From positions 1-64,000 of the forward strand of contig NZ_FNWU01000006.1 in the NCBI RefSeq assembly GCF_900108505.1: 64,000 nucleotides of DNA, written 5' to 3'. Positions 7,300 through 16,349 of the stretch are shown one piece after another. The notes beneath the pieces are model-generated. The model worked only from the letters and a program-made list of their open reading frames with translations. It was not told the origin of the DNA and ran no database searches. Both the position numbers and the translations under genes were made by a program. The DNA is from Halopenitus malekzadehii. Its GTDB lineage: Archaea; Halobacteriota; Halobacteria; Halobacteriales; Haloferacaceae. Position 1 is the stretch's first letter. The number at the start of each line of letters is the position of its first letter.

Positions 7300-8776
7300 C
7301 GGTCCGCACCGCCTCCGGGATCCGGTCGATCAGGTCGGTTGCGACTAGTCCGTATCCCTGATCCTCGACGACCAGGTCGCCCGCGCGTCCGTTCGCGTAG
7401 GCGCCGATCGCCGCGGCTTGCAGGGGGCGTTGTGTGCACGCGACCGCGCCGACGGCGCCGGCGAGCACATCGCCGGTCCCGCCGACGGTCATCCCGGGGT
7501 TCCCGGTCCGGTTCACCCGGAGGTTTTCGCCGTCGGTGATCACGTCGTAGGCGCCCTTCACGAGGACGGTCTGTCCCAGATCGGCGGCGAACTCCCGAAC
7601 CAGATCGGAACGTTCGCGCCAGTCGTCGGCGCTCGGCCCGCCCATTGCCCGCAGCTCTCCCTGATGGGGAGTACACACGAGCGTGGCGTCGGTTTCGACG
7701 TTCGGGACGACCTGCAGCGCGTCAGCGTCGATCACGGCACGTCCGTCGTACGCCTCGAGGAAGCGCTCCACCGCCGTCAGCGTCGGATCCGCGTCGCCGA
7801 GGCCGGGGCCGAAAACGACGACGTCCCGTCCGGAAGCGAGCTCACTGATCCGGTCGAGGTGCTCGGGCTCGAGGATCTCGCCAGGGAATCCGTGCACGAT
7901 CAGGTTCTCGGAGAAGCCCTGTACCTCGCGGGCGATCGACTCCGGACAGGCGACGTGGACGAGGTCGGCGCCGGCACGCAACGCCGCCCGTGCCGCCAGC
8001 GTCGGCGCACCGGTGTAGGGACCGCCACCGACGATCAGCACCTCGCCGTGGTCTCCCTTGTGGCTCATCGGGTCCCGGTCCAGTCCCAAGAGATCGCCGG
8101 GTCCGGTGAACAACTCGGCGGCGTCCGGGATCCCGATGTCGGCGACGGCCACCGTCGCCTCGGCGTCCGTCGCCGACGCCAGCCCCGGCTTGGCGTCGTG
8201 GAACGTCACGATCCGGTCGGCGGGGACCGCGACCCGTTCCCCGTCGGGACCGACCGCGATCTCGCCCGTATCGGCGTCGACGCCGGAGGGGACGTCGACC
8301 GCGAGAACGGCCGTATCCGTGCCGGACGCTGCCTCCGTAATGCGTTTCGCGACCGTTCGTTCCGGCTCTCGGAGGGGACCTGACACGCCGGTCCCGAGCA
8401 TCGCGTCGACGATGACGTCCGCATCCCAGAGTGCCAGTCGGTCGGGTTCGCCGGTCGGGTCGACGACCGCCTCGGCGTCGATCTCCGCCGCGTCGAGCGC
8501 GTCCCAGTTCTCCCGAGCGATCGCGGTCGATATCGATTCGGAACGCCCGAGCAGCCGGACGCGAACGTCGTACTCCGACAGAAAGCGGGCCGCGACGAAT
8601 GCGTCGCCGCCGTTGTTCCCGCGCCCGCACACCACCGTCACCGTCGCACCCGGGTCGGCGATCGTTCGGACCTCACGGGCGATCGCGTTGCCCGCCGACT
8701 CCATCAGCTGTTTGCGGGGGACGCCGAGGGCCGCCGCGTTGGCGTCGACCGCCGCCATTCGGTCGGCTGTGATCAT
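7292..8776 (-). CDS. nnr: Bifunctional NAD(P)H-hydrate epimerase / ADP-dependent dehydratase
   Basis: A 494-residue two-domain repair enzyme that restores damaged NAD(P)HX hydrates. Residues about 1-215 are the YjeF-N epimerase domain, with CGRGNNGGDAFVAARFL binding the nucleotide and DVPSGVDADTG near residue 165. Residues about 225-490 are the ribokinase-like dehydratase, with VFGPGLGDADPT and the catalytic GNPGMTVGGTGDVLAG near the end. The length fits full bifunctional YjeF proteins. The start at 8776 lies about 29 bases downstream of an ATTAAT box at 8803-8808, fitting leaderless transcription. The stop overlaps the moaC start by 8 bases. Confidence 0.95.
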   Translation of the reverse strand: MITADRMAAVDANAAALGVPRKQLMESAGNAIAREVRTIADPGATVTVVCGRGNNGGDAFVAARFLSEYDVRVRLLGRSESISTAIARENWDALDAAEIDAEAVVDPTGEPDRLALWDADVIVDAMLGTGVSGPLREPERTVAKRITEAASGTDTAVLAVDVPSGVDADTGEIAVGPDGERVAVPADRIVTFHDAKPGLASATDAEATVAVADIGIPDAAELFTGPGDLLGLDRDPMSHKGDHGEVLIVGGGPYTGAPTLAARAALRAGADLVHVACPESIAREVQGFSENLIVHGFPGEILEPEHLDRISELASGRDVVVFGPGLGDADPTLTAVERFLEAYDGRAVIDADALQVVPNVETDATLVCTPHQGELRAMGGPSADDWRERSDLVREFAADLGQTVLVKGAYDVITDGENLRVNRTGNPGMTVGGTGDVLAGAVGAVACTQRPLQAAAIGAYANGRAGDLVVEDQGYGLVATDLIDRIPEAVRTDA

Positions 8777-8802
8777 TCAGTGATCGCTTCGGCTGGACCC
8801 GG

Positions 8803-8808
8803 ATTAAT
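8803..8808 (-). promoter_or_regulatory. TATA-like box for nnr-moaC
   Basis: The palindrome attaat is centred about 29 bases upstream of the nnr ATG in otherwise GC-rich DNA, the usual spacing for a haloarchaeal leaderless promoter. Confidence 0.5.
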
Positions 8809-8843
8809 CGTTCGGGAAGCCGGACCGGAACCGATCCTCGACG

Positions 8844-9323
8844 CTAGGCGGCGTGCTGATCGATCACCGACCGGAGCCGCTCCTCGTTCTGCGCGCCGAC
8901 GAGGCGTTCGACCGGCTCGCCGTCGCGGAACAGCAACAACGTCGGGAGCCCTCGTACCCCGTACTGCCCCGTCAGGTTCTGATGCACGTCGGCGTCGACC
9001 TTCAGCACCGTCGCCGGGGTCGTGGCGGCGACGTCCTCGAGAACCGGTTCGAGCATCTTGCAGGGACCACACCAGTCCGCGTAGAAATCGACGAGGACGA
9101 GGTCGTGGCCCGCAAGTTCCTCCTCGAAGGAGCCGCCCTCGTAGTGGATCGGTTCGTCCGGCGACTCGGCTGCCGCTGCCGCTGCTCCGTCGTCGGTCTC
9201 GGTGGCATCGGCCTCCGTGCCGAGCGCTCCGTTTTCGGCTTTTTCCCGTAGTCTCGAGAGCTTGCGTTCGCGGATCGCTTCGAGGTCGTCGCCGCCGGAC
9301 TCGCTCGGTGGTGAATCGCTCAT
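8844..9323 (-). CDS. trxA: Thioredoxin with charged N-terminal extension
   Basis: A 159-residue thioredoxin-fold protein that probably reduces protein disulfides in the cytosol. The active site WCGPCKM places the redox cysteines at 85 and 88, and the cis-proline motif is RGLPTLLLF. The fold spans about residues 58-159. The first 55 residues form a charged, Ala/Asp-rich extension (EAIRERKLSRLREKAENG, then DDGAAAAAAES) absent from classic thioredoxins of about 105 residues. The frame is open to 9749 but the ATG at 9321-9323 begins typical acidic haloarchaeal sequence. It is transcribed in the same direction as nnr, 67 bases upstream of that gene's start. Confidence 0.93.
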   Translation of the reverse strand: MSDSPPSESGGDDLEAIRERKLSRLREKAENGALGTEADATETDDGAAAAAAESPDEPIHYEGGSFEEELAGHDLVLVDFYADWCGPCKMLEPVLEDVAATTPATVLKVDADVHQNLTGQYGVRGLPTLLLFRDGEPVERLVGAQNEERLRSVIDQHAA

Positions 9324-9531
9324 ACGGGCGATAGCCGCTCGACGGTTGTAAGCGGTTCGGTAGAAATGTGTAAAACACACACGATCGTCGTCCGGTTGGC
9401 CACACTCGGGTCGTTTCGCGCTCCAAGCGGTCCGCACCGCGGTCCGCCCGCGCACCGATCGGTCCGAACCCGATCCGGTGTGACCGTGATCGCCGACAAC
9501 CCTTTCGCCGGGCGGCCACGCAGTCGACGGT

Positions 9532-9915
9532 ATGGCCGACCCGTCCCCCTCGGCGTCGTGGCACCGTGAGTTCTGGGGCTGGACCGGGGCGGCGTTGTTC
9601 CTGTTGATCACCGTCGACCTCCTAACGTCGATGTACGCGGTCGCCGTCGTCGGCGTCGAACACGAGTCGAATCCGGTGATGGCGTGGCTGCTCACGCGAC
9701 CGCTGTCGGTGCTCGTCGGAGCCCACCTGGCGGCTGCCGGGCTGCTCATCGTGTTGTTCTACGGCCTCGCCCAACTGGTCCGGGAGACGCCCGCGCCGAA
9801 TCGAGGACCGTTCAAACGGCTGATCGAGGGATTCCTGGGGCTCCTGCTCGCGGCGGGGCTGTTCGTGTTCGCGAACAACCTCGCGGTGATCGTCTACGGG
9901 CGCAGCCTCCTGTGA
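9532..9915 (+). CDS. DUF5658-like small integral membrane protein
   Basis: A 127-residue protein with three hydrophobic segments: about 15-38 (AALFLLITVDLLTSMYAVAV), 57-82 and 98-120. The first helix carries a TxxDLLTS pattern followed by EHESNPVMAWLL, which I recall from small haloarchaeal membrane proteins catalogued as DUF5658. Function is unknown. It lies alone between the divergent thioredoxin gene and the helicase gene, 46 bases before the latter, so it may share its transcript. Confidence 0.7.
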   Translation: MADPSPSASWHREFWGWTGAALFLLITVDLLTSMYAVAVVGVEHESNPVMAWLLTRPLSVLVGAHLAAAGLLIVLFYGLAQLVRETPAPNRGPFKRLIEGFLGLLLAAGLFVFANNLAVIVYGRSLL

Positions 9916-9961
9916 CCGGGACGCGACGAACGAACCTTTAACCGGGAAACCGCACTACCCC

Positions 9962-12307
9962 GTGGCAGTGAGTTCCCAGTCACCCTGGTCTGACGTGTTC
10001 GGTCACGCGGAGCCGTATCCCGAGCAGGCCGAGGGGATCGACGCGGCGATCGAGGCCGCCAACGAGGGGGGCTTCCTCGCGCTGGAGGGCGCCTGCGGGA
10101 CGGGGAAGACGATGCTCGCGCTGACGGCCGGGATCGACCGCGTTCGCGACCCGGACTCGCCGTTCGAGCGCGTGTTCGTCCTCACGAGCGTGAAACAGCA
10201 GCTTCGCCAGTTCGAGGAGGACCTGCGGACGATCAACGGGAACCTTCCCGATGACCACCGGCCGGTCTCGGGGATCACCCTCGTCGGCAAGGCGGACGTC
10301 TGTCCGTACGCCCGCGAGAACCGGGGCGGGATCGACACGACGAACGTCTACGAGCGCTGTGAGGGGCTCCGCGATCGGACTCGGTCGCTCGTCGGAGACG
10401 GGGGATCGACGACCGCGGAGTCGCTCGCCGCGAACGCCCGCAGCCAGCAGGTCGGCCTCGCGGACTCGGGCGGCTCGGCCGGGACGGGAGGGGCGGAGTT
10501 CCTCTCGGTCGACGGCGAACCGACCCCCTACCGACCCGATACCGAGGAACACGAGGGGACCGAGTACTGCCCGTTCTACGCCGGCTTCCTCGCTGACCTC
10601 CCGGAGGACGGCGAGCCCGTCGAGGCCGTGCCCTTCGATGTGACCGACCGTGGCCACGTCGACGCGACGGAACTGGTCCGCCTGGCGGCCGGAGCGGGGT
10701 CGTGTCCCCACTCCGTGATGGGGGCGCTCGTTCCCACGGTCGAGGTGGTGATCGGGAACTATTACCACGCCTTCGACCCGACGACGACCGGCTCGTTCAC
10801 CGGCGCGCTGCTCGACGAGTCGACCTTCGTTGTCTGCGACGAGGCCCATATGCTCGAACCGCGCGTGCGGGACCTCGTGAGCGACGGGGTCGCGGACCGG
10901 AGCCTTCGGGACGCGATCAACGAGCTCACCCGCGTGGTGCAGCCGGTCCGGTTCGACGACGAGGGGCAATACACCGACGACGCCGACGTCGTGCGGGGTG
11001 AGATCGCGGACAGCGACGTCTCGATCGAGGACGTCGAGCGCGTCCGCGAGTTCTACGAGGCGCTGCGCGGCGAGCTCGACCGGCGCGTCGTCGAGTATCT
11101 CGACCGCGAGCAGCCGGACTGGCGTGCGGACCCCGACCGACTCGAGGACGCCGAGATCCCGCTTCGGGACCCCGACTCGCCGGGCGTCGACGCGATCTCG
11201 GAGTGGGCCGAGACGAACGACTACGGGGACCGCGTGTGGGCGCTCGCGCCGGCGGTCGGCGCGGTGGCCGAGCGCGTGCTCCACGAGCTTGAGGGAGAGG
11301 ACGCCCAACGCGCGGCGCCGGGCGTCGGACGGACGGTGAACGCGTGGTACCGCGAGGACCACGAGACGTTCTTCCGGGCGATCGCCCTGGAGCGAACCTG
11401 GGACGAGACCGAGCCGCCGGACGACTGGCGGCGCGTCTACAACGCGCGGCTCGCCCTGTTCAACTGCCTGCCGAGCCGCGCCATCGGCGATCGACTCGCC
11501 GAGTTCGGCGGCGGCATCCTGATGAGCGCGACGCTCGAACCGATGGACGTCTTCCGGGAGGTGACTGGCCTCGACCATCTCGCCGAGTCAGGTCGGCCGG
11601 TGCTCGAACGCACCCACGGGCTCACGTTCCCGCCAGAGAACCGCGAGAGCCTCGCCGTCGACGTTCCGAAGTACACCCACGACAACCGCGGCGCACCGGG
11701 CGAGGGGACCGAGACCCGCCTCGCGCACCTGGACGCGACCGTCGAGGTCGCCCGCCGGCCGGGAAACGTCCTCGTGGGGATGCCGAACTACGCCGAGGCG
11801 GAGTGGATGGCCGGCGAGCTCGACGATCGTCTCGAGAAACCGGTCCTGATCGACGAGTCGTCCGGCGATCACGTAACCGAGTCGCTCAAGGACGACTTCT
11901 TCGCCGGCGACGGGAAGGTGCTCGTGACGAGCCTCCGCGGCACGCTCACCGAAGGCGTCGACTACCGCGGCGACCGACTCCACGCGGCGGTCGTCTGCGG
12001 GGTCCCGATCATCAACACCGCCCGCCCGCGAACCCGCGCGGTCGTGGCCGCCTACGACGAGCGCTTCGGGAACGGCTTCGAGACGGCCTTGACGGTGCCG
12101 GCGGTTCGAAAGGCCAGACAGGCGATCGGGCGCGTCATCCGCGGCGCCGACGAGCGCGGCGTTCGCGTCCTGCTCGATGCGCGCTATGCCCGCGACTCCT
12201 GGAACGGTGTCCGGGAGTACCTCCCCGAGCACGAACGCGAGGAGTTCCAGCCGGTCAGTCCGGATATGCTCGGAATGGCGCTTGATCGGTTCGAGCGGTC
12301 CGAATAG
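9962..12307 (+). CDS. XPD/Rad3-type ATP-dependent DNA helicase with Fe-S cysteines
   Basis: A 781-residue superfamily 2 helicase of the XPD/DinG group, which unwinds DNA 5' to 3' in repair. Walker A is GACGTGKT (residues 43-50) and Walker B the DEAH box (293-296). Between them cysteines occur in CPYARENRGG, YERCEG, EYCPFYAGF and GSCPHSVM, the pattern of the [4Fe-4S] domain. The second motor domain ends in ARQAIGRVIRGADERGVRVL, the conserved motif VI region. The start codon is GTG at 9962; a second GTG at 9968 is equally possible. The coding strand is free of frameshifts. Archaeal XPD is usually nearer 550-650 residues, so this is one of the longer haloarchaeal versions. Confidence 0.9.
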   Translation: MAVSSQSPWSDVFGHAEPYPEQAEGIDAAIEAANEGGFLALEGACGTGKTMLALTAGIDRVRDPDSPFERVFVLTSVKQQLRQFEEDLRTINGNLPDDHRPVSGITLVGKADVCPYARENRGGIDTTNVYERCEGLRDRTRSLVGDGGSTTAESLAANARSQQVGLADSGGSAGTGGAEFLSVDGEPTPYRPDTEEHEGTEYCPFYAGFLADLPEDGEPVEAVPFDVTDRGHVDATELVRLAAGAGSCPHSVMGALVPTVEVVIGNYYHAFDPTTTGSFTGALLDESTFVVCDEAHMLEPRVRDLVSDGVADRSLRDAINELTRVVQPVRFDDEGQYTDDADVVRGEIADSDVSIEDVERVREFYEALRGELDRRVVEYLDREQPDWRADPDRLEDAEIPLRDPDSPGVDAISEWAETNDYGDRVWALAPAVGAVAERVLHELEGEDAQRAAPGVGRTVNAWYREDHETFFRAIALERTWDETEPPDDWRRVYNARLALFNCLPSRAIGDRLAEFGGGILMSATLEPMDVFREVTGLDHLAESGRPVLERTHGLTFPPENRESLAVDVPKYTHDNRGAPGEGTETRLAHLDATVEVARRPGNVLVGMPNYAEAEWMAGELDDRLEKPVLIDESSGDHVTESLKDDFFAGDGKVLVTSLRGTLTEGVDYRGDRLHAAVVCGVPIINTARPRTRAVVAAYDERFGNGFETALTVPAVRKARQAIGRVIRGADERGVRVLLDARYARDSWNGVREYLPEHEREEFQPVSPDMLGMALDRFERSE

Positions 12308-12348
12308 GCCGGGCGGTTCGAGCAGTCCGAGCGGTGCGATCGTGGCGA

Positions 12349-13071
12349 TCAGGCGCCGGATGAGTCGACGTCGTAGGAGAGCACGATCCCGTCGTCGAGC
12401 CGCTCGGTTCCGGTGAGCGTCAGCGACGGGAACGAATCGGTGAAGCCGTCACCGTCGGCAAGGGTCGGTGCGTCCCGGCCGCCGATCACCATCGACCCGA
12501 CGTAGACCGACAGCTCGTCGACCAAGCCGGCGTCGAACAGCGAGAAGATCACCTCGCCACCGCCCTCGACGATAATCCGGTCGATCCCGTGGTCCGCGAG
12601 CGCGTCGAGACCGGCCGTAAGGTCGACGCGGGCCGGCGAGGAGTCGTCGCCGTCGTTCTCTCCCTCCGGCACATCCGGCCCGTTCCCGGTCTCGATCACC
12701 GTCGCGCCGGCCGCCTCGAGCGCCGCGCGGCGGTCGGGGGAGATGGCGGCACCGGCGAGCAGGTACGTCGTGGCCGCGTCATCGAGGATCCGTGCGTCGG
12801 TCGGGGTTCGACCGCGCGAGTCGACGACGACGCGGGCCGGGTTTCCCGATCGTCCGTTCCGCAGTCGGCCGACGCGACGGTCCTCCTCGGTGAGCGTGAG
12901 ATGTGGGTCGTCGGCCAGCACGGTCCCGACACCGACGAGGACGGCGTCGGCCGCCGCGCGGATCCGGTCGACGCGGTCGAAGTCCTCGGAGCCGGAGATG
13001 CGGAGCTGCTCGCGCCGCCGCGTGGCGAGCTTCCCGTCGACGCTCTGGGCGGCGTTGACGACGACGTGCAT
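12349..13071 (-). CDS. arfC: 2,5-diamino-6-(ribosylamino)pyrimidinone 5'-phosphate reductase
   Basis: A 240-residue RibD C-terminal-domain protein. In archaea this stand-alone reductase uses NADPH to reduce the ribose of the early riboflavin intermediate. Landmarks are VNAAQSVDGKLATRRRE at the start, AAADAVLVGVGTVLADDPHL, ARVVVDSRGRTP and IDRIIVEGGGEVIFSLFDAG near residue 165, the dinucleotide-binding GGG region. No deaminase domain is fused, as expected for archaea. The ATG at 13069-13071 gives the typical family start. The gene is convergent with the helicase gene and divergent from the RPA operon, with no other riboflavin gene nearby. Confidence 0.9.
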   Translation of the reverse strand: MHVVVNAAQSVDGKLATRRREQLRISGSEDFDRVDRIRAAADAVLVGVGTVLADDPHLTLTEEDRRVGRLRNGRSGNPARVVVDSRGRTPTDARILDDAATTYLLAGAAISPDRRAALEAAGATVIETGNGPDVPEGENDGDDSSPARVDLTAGLDALADHGIDRIIVEGGGEVIFSLFDAGLVDELSVYVGSMVIGGRDAPTLADGDGFTDSFPSLTLTGTERLDDGIVLSYDVDSSGA

Positions 13072-13175
13072 ATCGCGACGTCTGCCCGCGGCGTCATTGT
13101 CGTTTCGGTGTCTTCAGGGCGCCGTACTTCGCCCGCGAGCAACCCTTTTGTGCGGCGGCGCCGAATCCCGCTTCG

Positions 13176-14546
13176 ATGGACGTAGATGCACACGCCGAGG
13201 AACTCGCCTCCACCCTCGGCATTGACAAAGCGGAGGTCAAAGCGGACCTGGAGAACCTACTGGAGTACAGCGTCCCGATCGACGAGGCCAAACAGAGCGT
13301 TCGGCGGAAACACGGCGGCGGAAGCGGCGGATCCTCGCCGTCGCCGACGACCGTCGACCTGGCCGAGATCACGACGGATCACGGCAACGTGACGGTCACC
13401 GTGCGCGTGCTCACGGTCGGCACACGAACGATCCGGTATCAGGGTGAGGACATCACGATCCGGGAGGGCGAGCTGGCGGACGGAACCGGACGGATATCCT
13501 ACACCGCCTGGCAGGACTTCGGGTTCGAACCCGGCGACTCGCTGACGATCGGCAACGCCGGCGTCCGCGAGTGGGAGGGCGAGCCGGAGCTCAACCTCGG
13601 GGACGCGACGACGGTCGCGATCGCCGACGATGACGTGACCGTCGACGCCACGATCGGCGGGGACCGGGATCTGATCGACCTCGATCCCGGCGACCGCGGG
13701 CGGAACATCGAGGTCCGCGTGCTCAAGGTCGACTCGAAGACGATCTCGGGCCGCGACGGCGAGACACCGATCCTCGAGGGCGTCGTCGGCGACGAGACCG
13801 CGCGGCTTCCCTTCACCGACTGGGACCCGCGATCGACCGTCGAGGCCGGCGCCGACCTCCGGATCGAGGACGTGTACGTCCGGGAGTTCCGCGGCGTCCC
13901 CTCGATCAACCTCACCGCGTTCTCCACCGTCACGCCGCTTCCGGACCCGGTGCCGGTCAACGAGAACGCACCCCGGCTGTCGATCGCCGACGCCATCGAT
14001 ACCGGCGGGATGTTCGACGTCGAGGTCGTCGGTACCGTCCTCGACCTTCGTGAGGGCTCGGGGTTCATCGAGCGCTGTCCCGACTGCGGTCGCGTGCTCC
14101 AGAGCGGCCAGTGCCGAAGCCACGGCGACGTCGAGGGGGAAGACGACCTCCGCGTGAGGGCGATCCTCGACGACGGCACCGCCACGACGACGGTCGTCCT
14201 CAATGCCGACCTGACGGCCGACGTCTACGGCGGCGGACTCGAGGACGCCCGTGAGGCCGCCCGCGAGGCGATGGACAAGTCCGTCGTCGCCGAGTCGATC
14301 GCGGACGAGCTCGTCGGCCGCGCCTTCCGCGTCCGCGGGAACCTCTCGGTGGACGACTACGGCGCGAATCTCGATGCCGAGACGTTCACGGCCGCGGACG
14401 ACGATCCGGCCGAGACGGCCCGAAGCGTGCTCTCGACGATCCGGTCGCGAGCCGCGACCGACGGCGGTCGTGAGCGTGCCACGGGAGGAGCCCGAATCGG
14501 TGCCGAGGATTCGGATCGTGGCGAAGACACGGAGGCGAATCGATGA
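13176..14546 (+). CDS. rpa1: Replication protein A, OB-fold single-stranded DNA-binding protein
   Basis: A 456-residue protein that coats single-stranded DNA in replication, repair and recombination. After an N-terminal helical segment (1-48) and a Gly/Ser linker there are OB folds at about residues 62-150 (TVTVRVLTVGTRTI), 160-255 (NIEVRVLKVDSKTI) and 270-400. A zinc-finger-like CPDCGRVLQSGQC lies in the third. The tail is disordered. The stop overlaps the next gene by four bases (ATGA), and a phosphoesterase follows. This order (RPA, associated protein, phosphoesterase) matches the rpa1-rpap1-rpe operon known from Haloferax volcanii, so the assignment to the rpa1 lineage rests on both sequence and context. 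Confidence 0.93.
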   Translation: MDVDAHAEELASTLGIDKAEVKADLENLLEYSVPIDEAKQSVRRKHGGGSGGSSPSPTTVDLAEITTDHGNVTVTVRVLTVGTRTIRYQGEDITIREGELADGTGRISYTAWQDFGFEPGDSLTIGNAGVREWEGEPELNLGDATTVAIADDDVTVDATIGGDRDLIDLDPGDRGRNIEVRVLKVDSKTISGRDGETPILEGVVGDETARLPFTDWDPRSTVEAGADLRIEDVYVREFRGVPSINLTAFSTVTPLPDPVPVNENAPRLSIADAIDTGGMFDVEVVGTVLDLREGSGFIERCPDCGRVLQSGQCRSHGDVEGEDDLRVRAILDDGTATTTVVLNADLTADVYGGGLEDAREAAREAMDKSVVAESIADELVGRAFRVRGNLSVDDYGANLDAETFTAADDDPAETARSVLSTIRSRAATDGGRERATGGARIGAEDSDRGEDTEANR

Positions 14547-16345
14547 GCGGTTCCGATTCCGGACCCGGCACGCGTGAGGTCGCCCATCGGCTCTTCGCGA
14601 GCGAGTTCGACGACGCGACGCTATCGTACTCCGAAAGCGACGAGGAACGCGCGCCGAACTACGTCCTCACGCCGCTCGGCGCTCGGGTCAACCGGCTGTT
14701 CGTCGTCGGTGTCCTGACCGAGGTCGAGCGTGTGAACGAGGAGACCCGGCGCGGGCGGGTCGTCGACCCCTCGGGCGCATTCGTCACCTACGCCGGCCAG
14801 TACCAGCCGGACGAGCAGGCGTTTCTGGAGCGCGCCGAGCCGCCGACGTTCGTCGCGTTGACCGGGAAGGCGCGGACCTTCCAGCCGGAGGATTCCAACC
14901 GCGTGTTCACCTCGGTCCGCCCCGAGAGCCTCAACGAGGTCGACGCCGACACCCGCGATCGATGGGTCGTTCGGGCTGCCGAGACGACGCTTAACCGCCT
15001 GGCGGTGTTCGAGGCGGCGCTCGACTCGGAGCTCCGCGGCGAGGACCTGCGGACGGCCCTCGAGGCCGGCGGCGCGCCCGCCGCCCTGGCGGAGGGGATC
15101 CCGCGGGCGATCGACCACTACGACACCTCCCGGGCGTATCTCGAGGCAACGCGTCGGATGGCGGTCGACGCGCTCGAGCTGATCGCCGGCGAACGCGACG
15201 ACGTTCGCGCCCCCGACATCACGCCGGACGAGGGCGGGTCAGCGGACGTGGGGGCGCTCCCCGAGACCGACGTCTCGATCGACGCGGCCGCAGTCCGTGA
15301 GTCCGCCGGGGCTGACGCGGCTGACGATGGGGGTACGGCTGACACGGGAGACGAGGTGAGCACAGCTGACACGGGAGACGAGGTGAGCACAGCTGACACG
15401 GGAGACGAGGTGAGCACAGCTGACACGGGAGACGAGGTGAGCACAGCTGACACGGGAGCCGGGGCGAGCACGGCCGATGTGGAGGCCGACGACGCGAACG
15501 ACGCCGACGAGCCCGATGACCTCGTCACCGAGACCGCAAGCACCACCACCGACTCCGTGACCGAATCGACGTCCGACGACCCGGATAGCGACGCCGCCGA
15601 CGCGACCGCCGGGACGGAATCCGCGGACGACGTGTCCGCTTCGGACGCCGACACGGACGAGGAAGCGGAGGTGGACACCGACACGGATACGGACACGGAC
15701 ACGGACACCGGCGGGCTGGAGGACTTCGATACGGACACGGACGCTGCTGCTGACGCTCCCGCCGAGACGACGGCCACCGACGAGATGTACGAGTTCGACG
15801 AGGAGGAGCGCGCCGAGATCGAGGACGAGTTCGGAACTGACTTCTCGACCGGGACGGAGGTCGGCGGCCCGGGAGCGGCCGACATCGACGTTCCGGACGC
15901 CAACGACCTGGCTGCGTCGGACGAGCCCGGAGTCGACGAGGAGACCGGAGTCGAGGAGGGGCCCGGAGTCGAGGAGGGGCCCGGAGCAACCGCCGAAGGG
16001 ACCGGATCCCTCGACGAGCCGGACGAGGAGGACCCGTCGGACGTCGACCTCGGCGAACCGGTCGGATCCGCCGGTGAGTCGGACGCCGATGCGACCGCCG
16101 AAACCGAAAGCGGCGGGGCTGCGGCGGACGACGGGAGCGATGCAGCGGACCTGGATCTCACCGGCGCGGCGATCGAGGCGATGGATGACCTCGACGACGG
16201 CGACGGGGCCGCCCGCCAGGCTGTGATCGACGCGGTCGTCGCGGAGCTCGGCGCGAACCCCGACGCGGTCGCGAACGCGATCGACGACGCGCTGATGAGC
16301 GGCAAGTGTTACGAGCCGAGCGACGACCGGCTGAAGGCCATCTGA
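14543..16345 (+). CDS. rpap1: RPA-associated protein with long acidic repeat linker
   Basis: A 600-residue partner of RPA. Residues 1-215 are the conserved OB-fold-containing part (VNRLFVVGVLTEVERVNE, and VDPSGAFVTYAGQYQPDE). Residues about 220-540 are a very acidic low-complexity linker that includes four perfect and one degenerate copy of a nine-residue unit (ADTGDEVST). The last 50 residues look like a winged-helix end (ARQAVIDAVVAELG and DDALMSGKCYEPSDDRLKAI). Proteins of this group are usually far shorter, so the linker is an expansion. The start ATG overlaps the RPA stop, implying translational coupling, and the proteins are known to form a complex in Haloferax. Confidence 0.9.
   Translation: MSGSDSGPGTREVAHRLFASEFDDATLSYSESDEERAPNYVLTPLGARVNRLFVVGVLTEVERVNEETRRGRVVDPSGAFVTYAGQYQPDEQAFLERAEPPTFVALTGKARTFQPEDSNRVFTSVRPESLNEVDADTRDRWVVRAAETTLNRLAVFEAALDSELRGEDLRTALEAGGAPAALAEGIPRAIDHYDTSRAYLEATRRMAVDALELIAGERDDVRAPDITPDEGGSADVGALPETDVSIDAAAVRESAGADAADDGGTADTGDEVSTADTGDEVSTADTGDEVSTADTGDEVSTADTGAGASTADVEADDANDADEPDDLVTETASTTTDSVTESTSDDPDSDAADATAGTESADDVSASDADTDEEAEVDTDTDTDTDTDTGGLEDFDTDTDAAADAPAETTATDEMYEFDEEERAEIEDEFGTDFSTGTEVGGPGAADIDVPDANDLAASDEPGVDEETGVEEGPGVEEGPGATAEGTGSLDEPDEEDPSDVDLGEPVGSAGESDADATAETESGGAAADDGSDAADLDLTGAAIEAMDDLDDGDGAARQAVIDAVVAELGANPDAVANAIDDALMSGKCYEPSDDRLKAI
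15338..15472 (+). repeat. 27-bp tandem repeat array within rpap1
   Basis: Units at 15338-15364, 15365-15391, 15392-15418 and 15419-15445 are identical; a fifth at 15446-15472 has diverged. Each encodes ADTGDEVST. Confidence 0.95.
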
Positions 16346-16349
16346 CCGG

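Noticed and set aside
9980-11578. 532-residue minus frame opposite the XPD helicase
   Set aside because: Shadow of a gene with all helicase motifs in order.
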